Assembly (NCBI RefSeq): GCF_003416765.1
Contig: NZ_QSNG01000001.1
Span: 1,328,742 to 1,392,741 of the forward strand
Reading direction: 5' to 3'
Source: Paratractidigestivibacter faecalis
GTDB taxonomy: Bacteria > Actinomycetota > Coriobacteriia > Coriobacteriales > Atopobiaceae
DNA length: 64,000 nucleotides
Below are positions 1-8,005 of this stretch, piece after piece; the first letter of the stretch is position 1, and each line of letters starts with the position of its first letter. The notes below the pieces were generated by a model. That model searched no databases. It worked only from the letters and a program-made list of their open reading frames with translations, and had not been told where the DNA came from. The translations under genes and the position numbers were made by a program.

Positions 1-1814
1 CTGGTGGGACCGGCGTCCTTGGAGGAGTCTGAGTAGCCGAGCATGACCTCCAGGCGGCGGCCCGTCTGGGCCATGCGGCGCTGGACCTCGGGGAGCTTGA
101 TCATCTCGTCAAGGGTCTTGACGGCGTTCTCCAGGTCCTCCACCTGCTCGAAGAGCGGGATGACGTCGAGCACGGGCACGTCAGCCTCGTGCGCGAAGGC
201 AAGGTGGGCAAGCTCGTAGACGTCGGCGACGTTCCGGGCGCTCTTGGTGAAGGAGATGATGTAGCGGCGGGCCGCCGCAACGCCGTTCTTGCGCTGAATC
301 TGGCCGATGGCGCGGAAGGTGTCCAGCACCTCGCGGGTCATGGGCGCAAGCTCGCCGCGCTCGCCCCAGCGGCCGTGCTCGCGGATGTCGGCGAGGGCGC
401 GGGAGTGGACCAGGGAGTGCTGGCGGAACTCCATCTCCACCATGTGGAAGCCGAAGGTCTGGGCCTGCCAGATGAGCTTCTGGATGGGGCCGTAGGCCGT
501 GCGGGCAGCGCCCGCCTTGGCAAGCGACAGCTGGACGCAGCGCAGGTCGGAGATGAAGTCCTCGGCGCTGGCGTACATGATGTCGGCGGTGCGCACGATG
601 GTGGCACGCAGGCGCTCGGCAATGACCAGCATGCAGGCGCGGTGGAGCTCCGAGGCCGAGATGCCGATGGCACGGGCCGTGATGGCCTCGCTCATCTCGC
701 GCTGGTGGTTCCAGAGGTTGACCAGCTGGTCGGAGGGGGGCGTGGAGGCCACGTCCAGCGTCAGGTTGCGGCCGATGAAGTGCGTGGCGTCGGCCAGCGT
801 CTCCAGCATGTGGACGCGGAACTTCTCGGCCACCTGGCGGCTCACCTTTGCGGTTACGTTGGGGTTGCCGTCGCGGTCGGAGCCGATCCAGCTGCCCGGG
901 TGGAAGAACGCGGGGCAGACGGGCGGCACGGTGCCGGCCTTCTCGCCGAGCTCCCAGTCGTCAAAGCGGCGGTAGACCTGGGGCACCATCTGGAAGAGGG
1001 TGCGGTCGAAGATGTCGATGACGGTGTCGGCCTCCTCGACGGGGGTCGGCTTCTTGTGGGCGATGGGAGAGGTGCGCACCAGGGCGTCAATCTCCTGCAG
1101 GAGCTGGCGCTCGTTCTCGGCCAGGGCGATGCCGCCCAGCTCGGAGCGCTGCTGCAGCAGGCCGGAGATGCGGCGGATCTTGCCCTCGACGGCCTTGCGG
1201 CGGGCCTCGGTGGGGTGGGCGGTGAAGACCGGGTGGAACTCGAGGCGGTTGAGAAGGGCCATGGCCTTACCGCGGCCACACTCGTCCACGAGCTGGCGGT
1301 AGGCCACCGTGATGTCGTTGATGGGGTCGGCCTCGGCCGTGGTGGGCACGGTGCGCTCGCGCAGGCGCAGGGACTCGTCGCGGTAGTTCTCCTCGCAGAT
1401 GTTGGCGAGGTGGAAGTAGGCCACGAAGGCGCGCATCAGCATGGTGGCATGGGCCTCGTCCAGACCGTCGATGACGCGCTCCAGGTCGGCAAAGGCCTCG
1501 GTCGCCTCCTCGGTGGCGCCGTCCTCGTCGTAGCTCGCCTTGATGGCGTCGTCCAGAAGGACGTCAAAGGTGGCGCGCATCTCGGGATCGCTCTCCTCGA
1601 GGACCTTGCGCACCAGGCGCAGGAAGAGCGCCATGTTGTCGCGGATGGACTCCGGAACGTCCACGGCGGAGAGCGTGGCCTTGGCGGCCGTCTCCTCGAC
1701 GAGGGCGCTCGCGGGCAGCGCGCTCTTCTCGACCTCGGGCGTCGAGGCGGGGGCGACTGCGGGGGCAGCCGCGAACGCTAGGCTCGGGTCCTTCTGTGCT
1801 TGCTTGTCAGCCAA
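1..1814 (-). CDS. ppc: phosphoenolpyruvate carboxylase, 3' end cut by window edge
   Basis: Carboxylates phosphoenolpyruvate with bicarbonate to oxaloacetate, an anaplerotic cytoplasmic reaction. The 604 visible codons include the family signature around the catalytic histidine (FTAHPTEARRKAV) and the glycine/arginine loop GSWIGSDRDGNPNVT. The family is about 900 residues, so the last third lies left of the window. I chose the TTG at 1814 because an AAGGAG lies just upstream at good spacing and homology begins soon after. The first 40 residues are Ala/Pro-rich and probably disordered. A flippase gene diverges from it across about 200 bp. The family assignment is secure. Confidence 0.95.
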   Translation of the reverse strand, partial: MADKQAQKDPSLAFAAAPAVAPASTPEVEKSALPASALVEETAAKATLSAVDVPESIRDNMALFLRLVRKVLEESDPEMRATFDVLLDDAIKASYDEDGATEEATEAFADLERVIDGLDEAHATMLMRAFVAYFHLANICEENYRDESLRLRERTVPTTAEADPINDITVAYRQLVDECGRGKAMALLNRLEFHPVFTAHPTEARRKAVEGKIRRISGLLQQRSELGGIALAENERQLLQEIDALVRTSPIAHKKPTPVEEADTVIDIFDRTLFQMVPQVYRRFDDWELGEKAGTVPPVCPAFFHPGSWIGSDRDGNPNVTAKVSRQVAEKFRVHMLETLADATHFIGRNLTLDVASTPPSDQLVNLWNHQREMSEAITARAIGISASELHRACMLVIAERLRATIVRTADIMYASAEDFISDLRCVQLSLAKAGAARTAYGPIQKLIWQAQTFGFHMVEMEFRQHSLVHSRALADIREHGRWGERGELAPMTREVLDTFRAIGQIQRKNGVAAARRYIISFTKSARNVADVYELAHLAFAHEADVPVLDVIPLFEQVEDLENAVKTLDEMIKLPEVQRRMAQTGRRLEVMLGYSDSSKDAGPT

Positions 1815-1941
1815 CGTGTCTCCTTGCGACAGGCCGCCTTGGGGCGGCGTCCGACCAACCTTACACTACGATACCCGCCCGCGGCCCCCAAGGCGCTGCT
1901 CGCCGTATGGCGAAACTGATTGTTCACGCGCAGAAGCTACC

Positions 1942-1974
1942 GTTTGCCGGCGCAAACCGACCTCTGGTCTACAA
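1942..1974 (+). promoter_or_regulatory. possible promoter and palindromic site before the flippase gene
   Basis: A 16 bp inverted repeat, GTTTGCcggcGCAAAC (1942-1957), lies just upstream of a TACAAT that could be a -10 box (1970-1975). No good -35 box is visible at 17 bp, so the palindrome may bind an activator or repressor. The reading is tentative. Confidence 0.3.
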
Positions 1975-2011
1975 TCAGGTGACCAAGTCGTTAAATCAGG
2001 AGGCTCCCTAC

Positions 2012-3520
2012 ATGGCGCAGATTCCCCAGCGGAGAAGCACGTCCGACACGCCCGTCGCCCCGGCAGGAGCCCCGGGCAAGGCCCCGCGCTACGGCGTGGA
2101 GACCAAGCGCGGCATGGCCGGGCGCCGGGGAGGGCTGGGGCGCCCTGGCAGGAGGGCCGCGGGCGCGCGGGCTTCTCGCCAGGCGGCGCCCAAGGAGAAG
2201 CAGCCCGGGTTTCTCTCCCGCGCGGTCAACAACTGGTGGAACCGCCTTCTGGGAGCCGTCTTTGGCGGTGGCCTGGAGGACCAGGGCGAGCAGTACCTGG
2301 CGCACCAGACCACTCGCGACTACGTGCTCAACACGGTGGGCCAGGCCGCCTGGGGAGGCCTCTTTCCGCTTCTGACGATGGTCTGCACCTGGTTTGTGGG
2401 CGCCGAGCAGGCGGGCCTGTTCTCCATGGCCTTCACGGTGGGAACGCTGCTGCTGTTCCTTGCCAACTTTGGCGTGCGCACCTACCAAGTCTCCGACCTC
2501 GACGAGCTGCAGTCGTTCAAGGACTACCAGGTCAACCGCCTCATCACCTGCGGCCTCATGCTGCTGGTGGGCTTTGGCTACTGCAAGGCGCGCGGCTACG
2601 CCGAGCCCATGATCTCCATCTGCATGGGCGCGCTAAGCTTTCGCGCCGTCGACGGCCTTGCCGATGTCTACGAGGGGCGCCTGCAGCAGAAGGACAAGCT
2701 TTACCTGGCCGGCCTCTCGCAGGGCCTGCGTTGCGCCGCGTCCTTCCTGGCCTTCTCCATCGTGCTCTTTGTGACCCGCAACCTGACGTTTGCCTCGTTT
2801 GCCATGGCCATCGCCGCCGTGGCGTCGCTTCTGCTGCTCACGCTGCCGCTGGCCTACCTTGAGACCGAGAAGAGCCTGCCCGCCACCTTCCGTGGCGTTC
2901 GCGAGCTCTTTGTGCAGTGCTGGCCGCTCTTCCTGGCACTCTTCCTCTACAACGTCATCGACTCGGTGCCCAAGTTTGCCATGGAGGGCAGCCTCTCCTA
3001 CGACAACCAGCTCTACTACAACGCCATGTACTTCCCGGCCCACTCCATCCTCATGGCGGCCGGCTTCATCTACAAGCCGCAGCTCGTGCGCCTGGCGCGC
3101 ATCTGGGAGGATCCCGAGAAGCACCGCAGGTTCGACCTCGTGGTCCTGGCCATGATCGGCGTCATCGCGCTCATCACCGGCGCCATGGCCCTCTTCATGG
3201 GCTGGGTGGGCATCCCCCTCATGGGCCTTATGTACGGCCTGGACTTCGAGCAGTTCAGGAGCCTCGTCTTTGTCATGGTGGCGACGGGCGGCGTCTGCGC
3301 GTGCATCGACTTCCTATACCAGATCATCACCGTGCTGCGCGCCCAGGGCGAGGTCACGAGGCTCTACCTCATCGCCTTCGTCTTCGCCGTGCCCGTGGCC
3401 ATGCTGCTGGTCAACTTCTCGGGCCTCTCCGGCGCCGTGGTGGGCAGCCTCGTGGTGATGTCCATCCTGCTTTTGCTGCTGGTGACCGAGTACCTGGCCA
3501 TCCGCAAGCGCCTGGAGTAG
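2012..3520 (+). CDS. Wzx/MATE-like polysaccharide flippase, multi-pass membrane protein
   Basis: A 502-residue protein with a basic, glycine-rich cytoplasmic N-terminus of about 75 residues and then roughly 12-14 hydrophobic segments, for example around TMVCTWFVGAEQAGLFSMA and the C-terminal run ending VMSILLLLLVTEYLAI. This layout is that of oligosaccharide/lipid flippases of the MATE-like MOP superfamily, which move lipid-linked glycans across the membrane. The start at 2012 follows TCAGGAGG at 9 bp; an earlier in-frame ATG at 1796 lies in the ppc promoter region. It stands alone, without glycosyltransferases nearby, so the substrate is unknown. Confidence 0.7.
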   Translation: MAQIPQRRSTSDTPVAPAGAPGKAPRYGVETKRGMAGRRGGLGRPGRRAAGARASRQAAPKEKQPGFLSRAVNNWWNRLLGAVFGGGLEDQGEQYLAHQTTRDYVLNTVGQAAWGGLFPLLTMVCTWFVGAEQAGLFSMAFTVGTLLLFLANFGVRTYQVSDLDELQSFKDYQVNRLITCGLMLLVGFGYCKARGYAEPMISICMGALSFRAVDGLADVYEGRLQQKDKLYLAGLSQGLRCAASFLAFSIVLFVTRNLTFASFAMAIAAVASLLLLTLPLAYLETEKSLPATFRGVRELFVQCWPLFLALFLYNVIDSVPKFAMEGSLSYDNQLYYNAMYFPAHSILMAAGFIYKPQLVRLARIWEDPEKHRRFDLVVLAMIGVIALITGAMALFMGWVGIPLMGLMYGLDFEQFRSLVFVMVATGGVCACIDFLYQIITVLRAQGEVTRLYLIAFVFAVPVAMLLVNFSGLSGAVVGSLVVMSILLLLLVTEYLAIRKRLE

Positions 3521-3666
3521 CCCTCACAAATTGGGGACGCGTTCGTTTTTGCGCAAAGAGGGGACGGGTTAGACCGTCCCCTCTTTTGTTGCCTATCGGC
3601 GCTGGGCGGCGCCGGGCAACCTGTCCCAAGTTTGCGCAAATTTGAACACGTCCCCAATTTGAGGGG
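3521..3666. repeat. MITE-like inverted-repeat element (GGGGACG family), copy 1
   Basis: The two ends are imperfect inverted repeats of about 45 bp. The left arm reads CAAATTGGGGACGCGTTC then TTGCGCAAA; the right arm, reverse-complemented, reads CAAATTGGGGACGTGTTC then TTGCGCAAA. The element fills the gap between two convergent genes and carries an intrinsic terminator in its middle. A single arm of the same family occurs at 51791-51839. Confidence 0.75.
3555..3587 (+). terminator. intrinsic terminator inside the repeat element
   Basis: Perfect stem AAAGAGGGGACGG/CCGTCCCCTCTTT with a six-base loop, followed by TTTTGTT. It would end transcription of the flippase gene, and its A-rich left side gives a T tract on the other strand for the convergent dehydrogenase gene. 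Confidence 0.75.
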
Positions 3667-3673
3667 CGGCGGG

Positions 3674-4654
3674 CTACCTCAGGCTGGGGTGGCGCTCCTC
3701 GTCCCACCAAGTCAGACGGGCGATGTTGCCCTTGATGTGCTCGCAGGAGGCGTGAAGCTGGGCCTCCTCCGCCTCGGTGAGCGAGAGCGTGACGACCTCC
3801 TCGACGCCCGCGGCGCCCACCACGCACGGCAGGCTGGTGTAGTGGCCGGACTCGCCGTACTCGCCCGTAAGCAGCGTGGAGCAGGCCGTGACCAGATGCT
3901 CGTCGGAGACCACGGCGCGCACCAGGCGCACGGCGGCGTTGGCGATGGCGTACTCCGTGCATCCCTTGCCCGCGTAGGTCACGTAGCCGCCAAAGCGGGC
4001 GTCCTTCTCGACCTGCGCAAGGTTAAAGCCAAAGCGGTCGGGCTGCTCGGCGGCGAGCTCGGCCAGCGGCTTTCCGCCGAAGTTGACGGCAGACCACGCG
4101 GCAAACTGAGAGGTGCCGTGCTCGCCCAGCATGTAGGCGCAGATGGAGCGCTGGTCCAGGTTGACGCGGCGGGCAATGGCGTTCTTGAGGCGCGCGGAGT
4201 CCAGGGCCGTGCCGGAGCCGATGATGCGGCGCGGGTCGTAGCCGGTGAGGTGCCAGATCTCCGTGGCAACCACGTCGCAGGGGTTGGAGATGGTGACGAT
4301 GACGCCCCCAAAGCCGGCGTCCACCAGGCGGCGCGGCCAGGTGCGGGTGATCTCGGCGGTCACAAAGAGCTCGCCGTCACGGTCGCCGGCGGCCTTGGCC
4401 ACGTCACCGGCGGCGTTGACCACCACGTCGCAGCCGGCGAGAAGCTCGTACTTCTCGCCGCAGTTGACCACGCGGCAGTTGTGCGGGTAGAAGCTCATGG
4501 AGTCGGTGAGGTCCTGGCACTCGCTCTCCAGCTTCTGCGCGTTGATGTCGGCGAGGTAGAGCTCGTCTGCCACACCCTGCATGAGCAGGCTGTTTGCCAC
4601 GTGCGCGCCCACATGGCCCTGTCCGATGACGCCGATCTTGCGAATGAGTGCCAT
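3674..4654 (-). CDS. L-lactate / L-2-hydroxyacid dehydrogenase
   Basis: A 326-residue NAD-dependent dehydrogenase of the lactate/malate family. It has the dinucleotide-binding GQGHVG near residue 9, the ISNPCDV segment, GTALDSARL with the substrate-binding arginine, and GEHGTSQ carrying the catalytic histidine. The GEHGxSQ form is typical of the lactate and 2-hydroxyisocaproate branch rather than malate dehydrogenase, so it probably reduces pyruvate or a branched 2-oxo acid during fermentation. The start at 4654 has GGGAG upstream. It is transcribed toward the flippase gene and follows the fluoride antiporter gene after 113 bp. Confidence 0.85.
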   Translation of the reverse strand: MALIRKIGVIGQGHVGAHVANSLLMQGVADELYLADINAQKLESECQDLTDSMSFYPHNCRVVNCGEKYELLAGCDVVVNAAGDVAKAAGDRDGELFVTAEITRTWPRRLVDAGFGGVIVTISNPCDVVATEIWHLTGYDPRRIIGSGTALDSARLKNAIARRVNLDQRSICAYMLGEHGTSQFAAWSAVNFGGKPLAELAAEQPDRFGFNLAQVEKDARFGGYVTYAGKGCTEYAIANAAVRLVRAVVSDEHLVTACSTLLTGEYGESGHYTSLPCVVGAAGVEEVVTLSLTEAEEAQLHASCEHIKGNIARLTWWDEERHPSLR

Positions 4655-4767
4655 GCTGGCTCCCGTCTCTTGTCCCCTAGGCGCGCCGGCGGTGCGCAAG
4701 CGGATTCTAGCGCGGCCACGTGACCAACGCGTGACAGGGAGCGTCCCCGGGCCCCGGCGAGGCCCAC

Positions 4768-5985
4768 CTACCCGGGCAGCTGCCCCGCGTAGATGGTCTT
4801 TCCCATGTTGAAGAGGTAGGCGGCGGCGCAGACCACAAAGAACGCGGGCAGGTTGGCCCAGCCAAAGACCTCTCCCCCGATGAGCAGCGGCGCGAGGAAG
4901 GTGTTGGTGGCCGCGCCAAAGACCGCGGCGTAGCCGAGCGCGGCCGCAAGCGCCACGGGAAGCCCCAGCGGCCCGGCCAGCACCACGCCCAGACACGCGC
5001 CAATGGAGAAGAGCGGCGTGACCTCGCCGCCCTGATAGCCGGCCGAGAGCGTGAGCACGGTCAGCGCGAGCTTGAGGGCCCAGTCCCAGGGAAGGACGTC
5101 CTGGCCGGCGCCCGCGATGGCGGTCTCGATGAGGTTGGTGCCCAGGCCGCAGTAGCGGCCACCCCACAGGACCAGGAGCACCACGGAGAGGCCGGCGCCC
5201 ATGGCCGCCGCGCGCACCACGGGGTTGGGAAGCAGTCGCGCCGCCACGGACTTGCCGCGGGACAGAAGCCACGCGAAGGCACCTCCCGCCACGCCGAAGG
5301 CAAGGCCCGCAAGTGCGAGCCGCAGCGTCGCGGGGGCGTCGAGGGCGGCAAGCGGAGCCACGGCCACCTCGAACTTTGCCAGGCCAAGCGCGCCGGAGGT
5401 GGCGCTTGCCACCAGGGACGCCGCGAGGGCCGGCGCCAGCGCCTCGTAGCGAAGGCGTCCCGCGGCCAGGACCTCGAGGGCAAAGACCGTGGCCGCAAGC
5501 GGCGTGCGGAAGAGGCCGGCAAAGCCGGCGGCCATGCCCACCACGGCAAACGTGGGCGCGGCGTTGCGCAGCGGCAGGCGGCGGCCCAGCCAGTGCGAGA
5601 GCGTGGCGCCAATCTGCACGGCCACGCCCTCCCTGCCGGCTGAGCCTCCCGTGAGGTGCGTGAGCCAGGTGCTGACCATGACGAGGGGCACCAGGCGCAG
5701 GGGAATCTGCTGGTCCTGGCCGTGGGCGGCGCCAAACACCAGGCCCATGCCCCTCTCGGCGCCCTTGCCAAAGTGACGGTACGCCCACGCCGTGAGGGCT
5801 CCCGCCACGGCCAGGAAGGGCACCGTCAGGAGCGGCCAGCCGGCCCGCACGCCAGAGACGGCCAGCAGCACGCGGCCAAAGAGCGCGTCGGCGGCACCGG
5901 CGGCAACGCCCGCCGGCAGCGCGGCGGCCACCAGAACCAGGACCCTCCCATAGGCATCGGCAACTCGGCACAGGCGCTTCTCCAC
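4768..5985 (-). CDS. CLC-family fluoride/proton antiporter (CLC-F type)
   Basis: A 405-residue integral membrane protein of the CLC fold with about 10 membrane segments. The gating-glutamate motif appears as GGSAGREGVAVQIG and the second pore motif as GGEVTPLF, the form I associate with the fluoride-exporting CLC-F branch rather than chloride channels (GREGP, GxFxP). A fluoride riboswitch directly upstream supports fluoride detoxification. The GTG at 5985 has GGAGG 7 bp upstream; an in-frame TTG at 6027 would fall in the T tract of the riboswitch terminator and is unlikely. Confidence 0.88.
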   Translation of the reverse strand: MEKRLCRVADAYGRVLVLVAAALPAGVAAGAADALFGRVLLAVSGVRAGWPLLTVPFLAVAGALTAWAYRHFGKGAERGMGLVFGAAHGQDQQIPLRLVPLVMVSTWLTHLTGGSAGREGVAVQIGATLSHWLGRRLPLRNAAPTFAVVGMAAGFAGLFRTPLAATVFALEVLAAGRLRYEALAPALAASLVASATSGALGLAKFEVAVAPLAALDAPATLRLALAGLAFGVAGGAFAWLLSRGKSVAARLLPNPVVRAAAMGAGLSVVLLVLWGGRYCGLGTNLIETAIAGAGQDVLPWDWALKLALTVLTLSAGYQGGEVTPLFSIGACLGVVLAGPLGLPVALAAALGYAAVFGAATNTFLAPLLIGGEVFGWANLPAFFVVCAAAYLFNMGKTIYAGQLPG

Positions 5986-6025
5986 GCTTGACCTCCACTT
6001 CCGCCGGAAGACCCGGCCTCGGCAC

Positions 6026-6075
6026 AAAAAAGACTTCTGCCCCTGGGCCGCCCGGAGGCGAGAGGGGCAGAAGTC
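6026..6075 (-). terminator. riboswitch-coupled intrinsic terminator
   Basis: On the minus strand a perfect 12 bp stem GACTTCTGCCCC/GGGGCAGAAGTC is followed by TTTTTT. Its 5' arm overlaps the last helix strand of the fluoride aptamer, so ligand-bound aptamer and terminator are mutually exclusive, the usual off-switch relief arrangement. Confidence 0.9.
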
Positions 6076-6142
6076 ATCAGCTCAAAGGCGGTTTAGGGCT
6101 CGCGGCGCGCGCCGCCACCCAACGGGGAACCTCATCCCGCGC
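6064..6142 (-). ncRNA. fluoride riboswitch (crcB motif)
   Basis: Read on the minus strand, the segment has the conserved order GGGATGAGG, then AAACCGCC, then GCTGATGACTTC, matching the fluoride aptamer consensus (GGcGAUGAGG, AAAC-GCC, GCUGAUGgCuuC). The first helix pairs GAGGTT with GACTTC. It lies directly upstream of the CLC-F gene with a terminator as expression platform, so fluoride should switch the antiporter on. Confidence 0.88.
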
Positions 6143-6172
6143 AAGGAATCTTACGGCCGCGAAGCCGGGGCG

Positions 6173-8005
6173 TCAATCCAGCTCCTTGGCGCCGGTGTAG
6201 AGCTGCCAGTACTCGCCGCGCTGGGCCAGGAGCTCCTCGTGGGTGCCGCGCTCCACGATGCGGCCGTGCTCCAGCACCATGATGGCATTGGCGTTGCGCA
6301 CGGTGGAGAGGCGGTGCGCGATGACGAAGGTGGTCCTGCCGGCCATGAGCTGGTCCATGGCCCGGGCGATGATGGCCTCGGTGCGGGTGTCGATGGAGCT
6401 CGTGGCCTCGTCCAGGATGAGCACCGGAGGGTCGGCCACGGCCGCGCGGGCAATGGCCAGAAGCTGGCGCTGGCCCTGGCTGAGGTTGGCGCCGTCGGCC
6501 ACCACCGGCGTGTCGTAGCCCTGCGGCAGGCGGCTGATGAAGCTGTCGGCGTTGGCCACGCGGGCGGCGGCGCGCACCTCCTCGTCGGTGGCGTCCAGCT
6601 TGCCGAAGCGGATGTTGTCGGCGATGGTGCCACGGAAGAGGTGCGTGTCCTGCAGCACGATGCCCAGGCTGCGGCGCAGGGACTCCTTGGAGATGTCCCT
6701 CACGTCGATGCCGTCGTAGGTGATGACGCCGCCGCGCACCTCGTAGAAGCGGTTGATCAGGTTGGTGATGGTGGTCTTTCCGGCTCCCGTGGACCCCACG
6801 AAGGCGATCTTCTGCCCCGGCTTGGCAAAGAGCGAGAGCCCCTCGAGGACGGTCTGCCCCTCCACGTAGCCAAAGTCCACGTCATAGAAGCGCACGTCGC
6901 CGGCAAGAGGCACGTCCTCGCCGTCGATGCGCCACGCCCAGCCTGAGGCGCCGCCCGCCGTGCGGGCCGCCTCCACGTCCGAGCGCACCAGGGTCACGCG
7001 GCCCTCGTCCACCTCGGGCTTCCTCTCCATGACGGCAAAGATGCGCTCGGCTCCGGCGAGGGCCGTCAACAGGAAGTTGCCCTGCTGCGTGAGCTGGTTG
7101 ATGGGCATGCAGGCCTGGCGGACAAACACCAGGTAGCTGGCAAGGCTTCCCACGTCGGCACGACCGCCCAGGGCAAGCAGCGCCCCCACCACGCAGACCA
7201 CGGCAAAGTTCATGTACGAGACGGCCACGGTCACCGGCACCATCGTCGAGGCGTAGGCCTGCGCGGTGGTGCCGCTCTGGCGCAGCGCCTCGTTGAGGCC
7301 GTCGAAGTCCGCCTGGGCGGCCTCCTCGTGGTTGAAGACCTTGACCACCTTCTGGCCGGCCATCATCTCCTCCACGTAGCCGTCGAGCTGGCCGAGCGTG
7401 GCCTGCTGCGCCCCAAAGAACCTGCGGCTCCGCCCTCCCGAGAAGCGCACGTAGCAGGCGATGAGCACGTCGCAGGCAAGCGTGATGAGCGTGAGGCGCC
7501 AGTCGAGCACCACCAGCAGCGTGAAGGTGCCCACCGTCTGGATGAGCGCCTGCACCGCGTTGGCAAAGCTGTTGTTGAGCGCCTCCGAGACCGTGTCCAC
7601 GTCGTTGGTGAAGTAGCTCATGACGTCGCCGTGGCGCGTGGAGTCAAAGAACGAGAGCGGCAGCCCCTCTATGTGGGCGAGAAGGTCCCGCCTGATGTCG
7701 AAGACCACCTTCTGCGCGGCGCGCACCATGGTCTGTGTGTACCCCACGGCACTCGCCACGCCAACGGCGTAGATGCACGCCGTCAGCGCCACCAGCCGAG
7801 AAAAGCGCGCGAAGTCCCCGGCGCCAACGGCGTTGACCACGGGCTTGATCATGTACGTGCCCAGTAGGTTCGCCAGGCCGCTCACCGTGACCAGGACGGC
7901 CACCACGGCAAGCCGCGTCCGTGCGTGGCCCATGTAGTCCAGAAGGACCTGCAGCGTGTGACGCATGTTCCTCGGACGCGAGGGCGCCTGTCCCCTACCT
8001 GCCAT
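6173..8005 (-). CDS. ABC exporter half-transporter, catalytically canonical partner
   Basis: A 610-residue fusion of a six-helix exporter domain (about residues 15-320) and an ATPase domain. The ATPase has Walker A GSTGAGKTT, Walker B LILDEATSSID with the catalytic glutamate, and the H-loop AHRLST, but its signature is LSQGQ rather than LSGGQ. The upstream partner has the complementary defects, so the two should form a heterodimer of the BmrCD/LmrCD type with one degenerate ATP site. The start at 8005 overlaps the partner's stop by 11 bp and has GGGGAGG 6 bp upstream. The substrate is not evident. Confidence 0.85.
   Translation of the reverse strand: MAGRGQAPSRPRNMRHTLQVLLDYMGHARTRLAVVAVLVTVSGLANLLGTYMIKPVVNAVGAGDFARFSRLVALTACIYAVGVASAVGYTQTMVRAAQKVVFDIRRDLLAHIEGLPLSFFDSTRHGDVMSYFTNDVDTVSEALNNSFANAVQALIQTVGTFTLLVVLDWRLTLITLACDVLIACYVRFSGGRSRRFFGAQQATLGQLDGYVEEMMAGQKVVKVFNHEEAAQADFDGLNEALRQSGTTAQAYASTMVPVTVAVSYMNFAVVCVVGALLALGGRADVGSLASYLVFVRQACMPINQLTQQGNFLLTALAGAERIFAVMERKPEVDEGRVTLVRSDVEAARTAGGASGWAWRIDGEDVPLAGDVRFYDVDFGYVEGQTVLEGLSLFAKPGQKIAFVGSTGAGKTTITNLINRFYEVRGGVITYDGIDVRDISKESLRRSLGIVLQDTHLFRGTIADNIRFGKLDATDEEVRAAARVANADSFISRLPQGYDTPVVADGANLSQGQRQLLAIARAAVADPPVLILDEATSSIDTRTEAIIARAMDQLMAGRTTFVIAHRLSTVRNANAIMVLEHGRIVERGTHEELLAQRGEYWQLYTGAKELD

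Noticed and set aside
6027-6029. TTG at 6027 as the start of the CLC-F protein
   Set aside because: It lies in the terminator T tract; the GTG at 5985 has a proper ribosome site.
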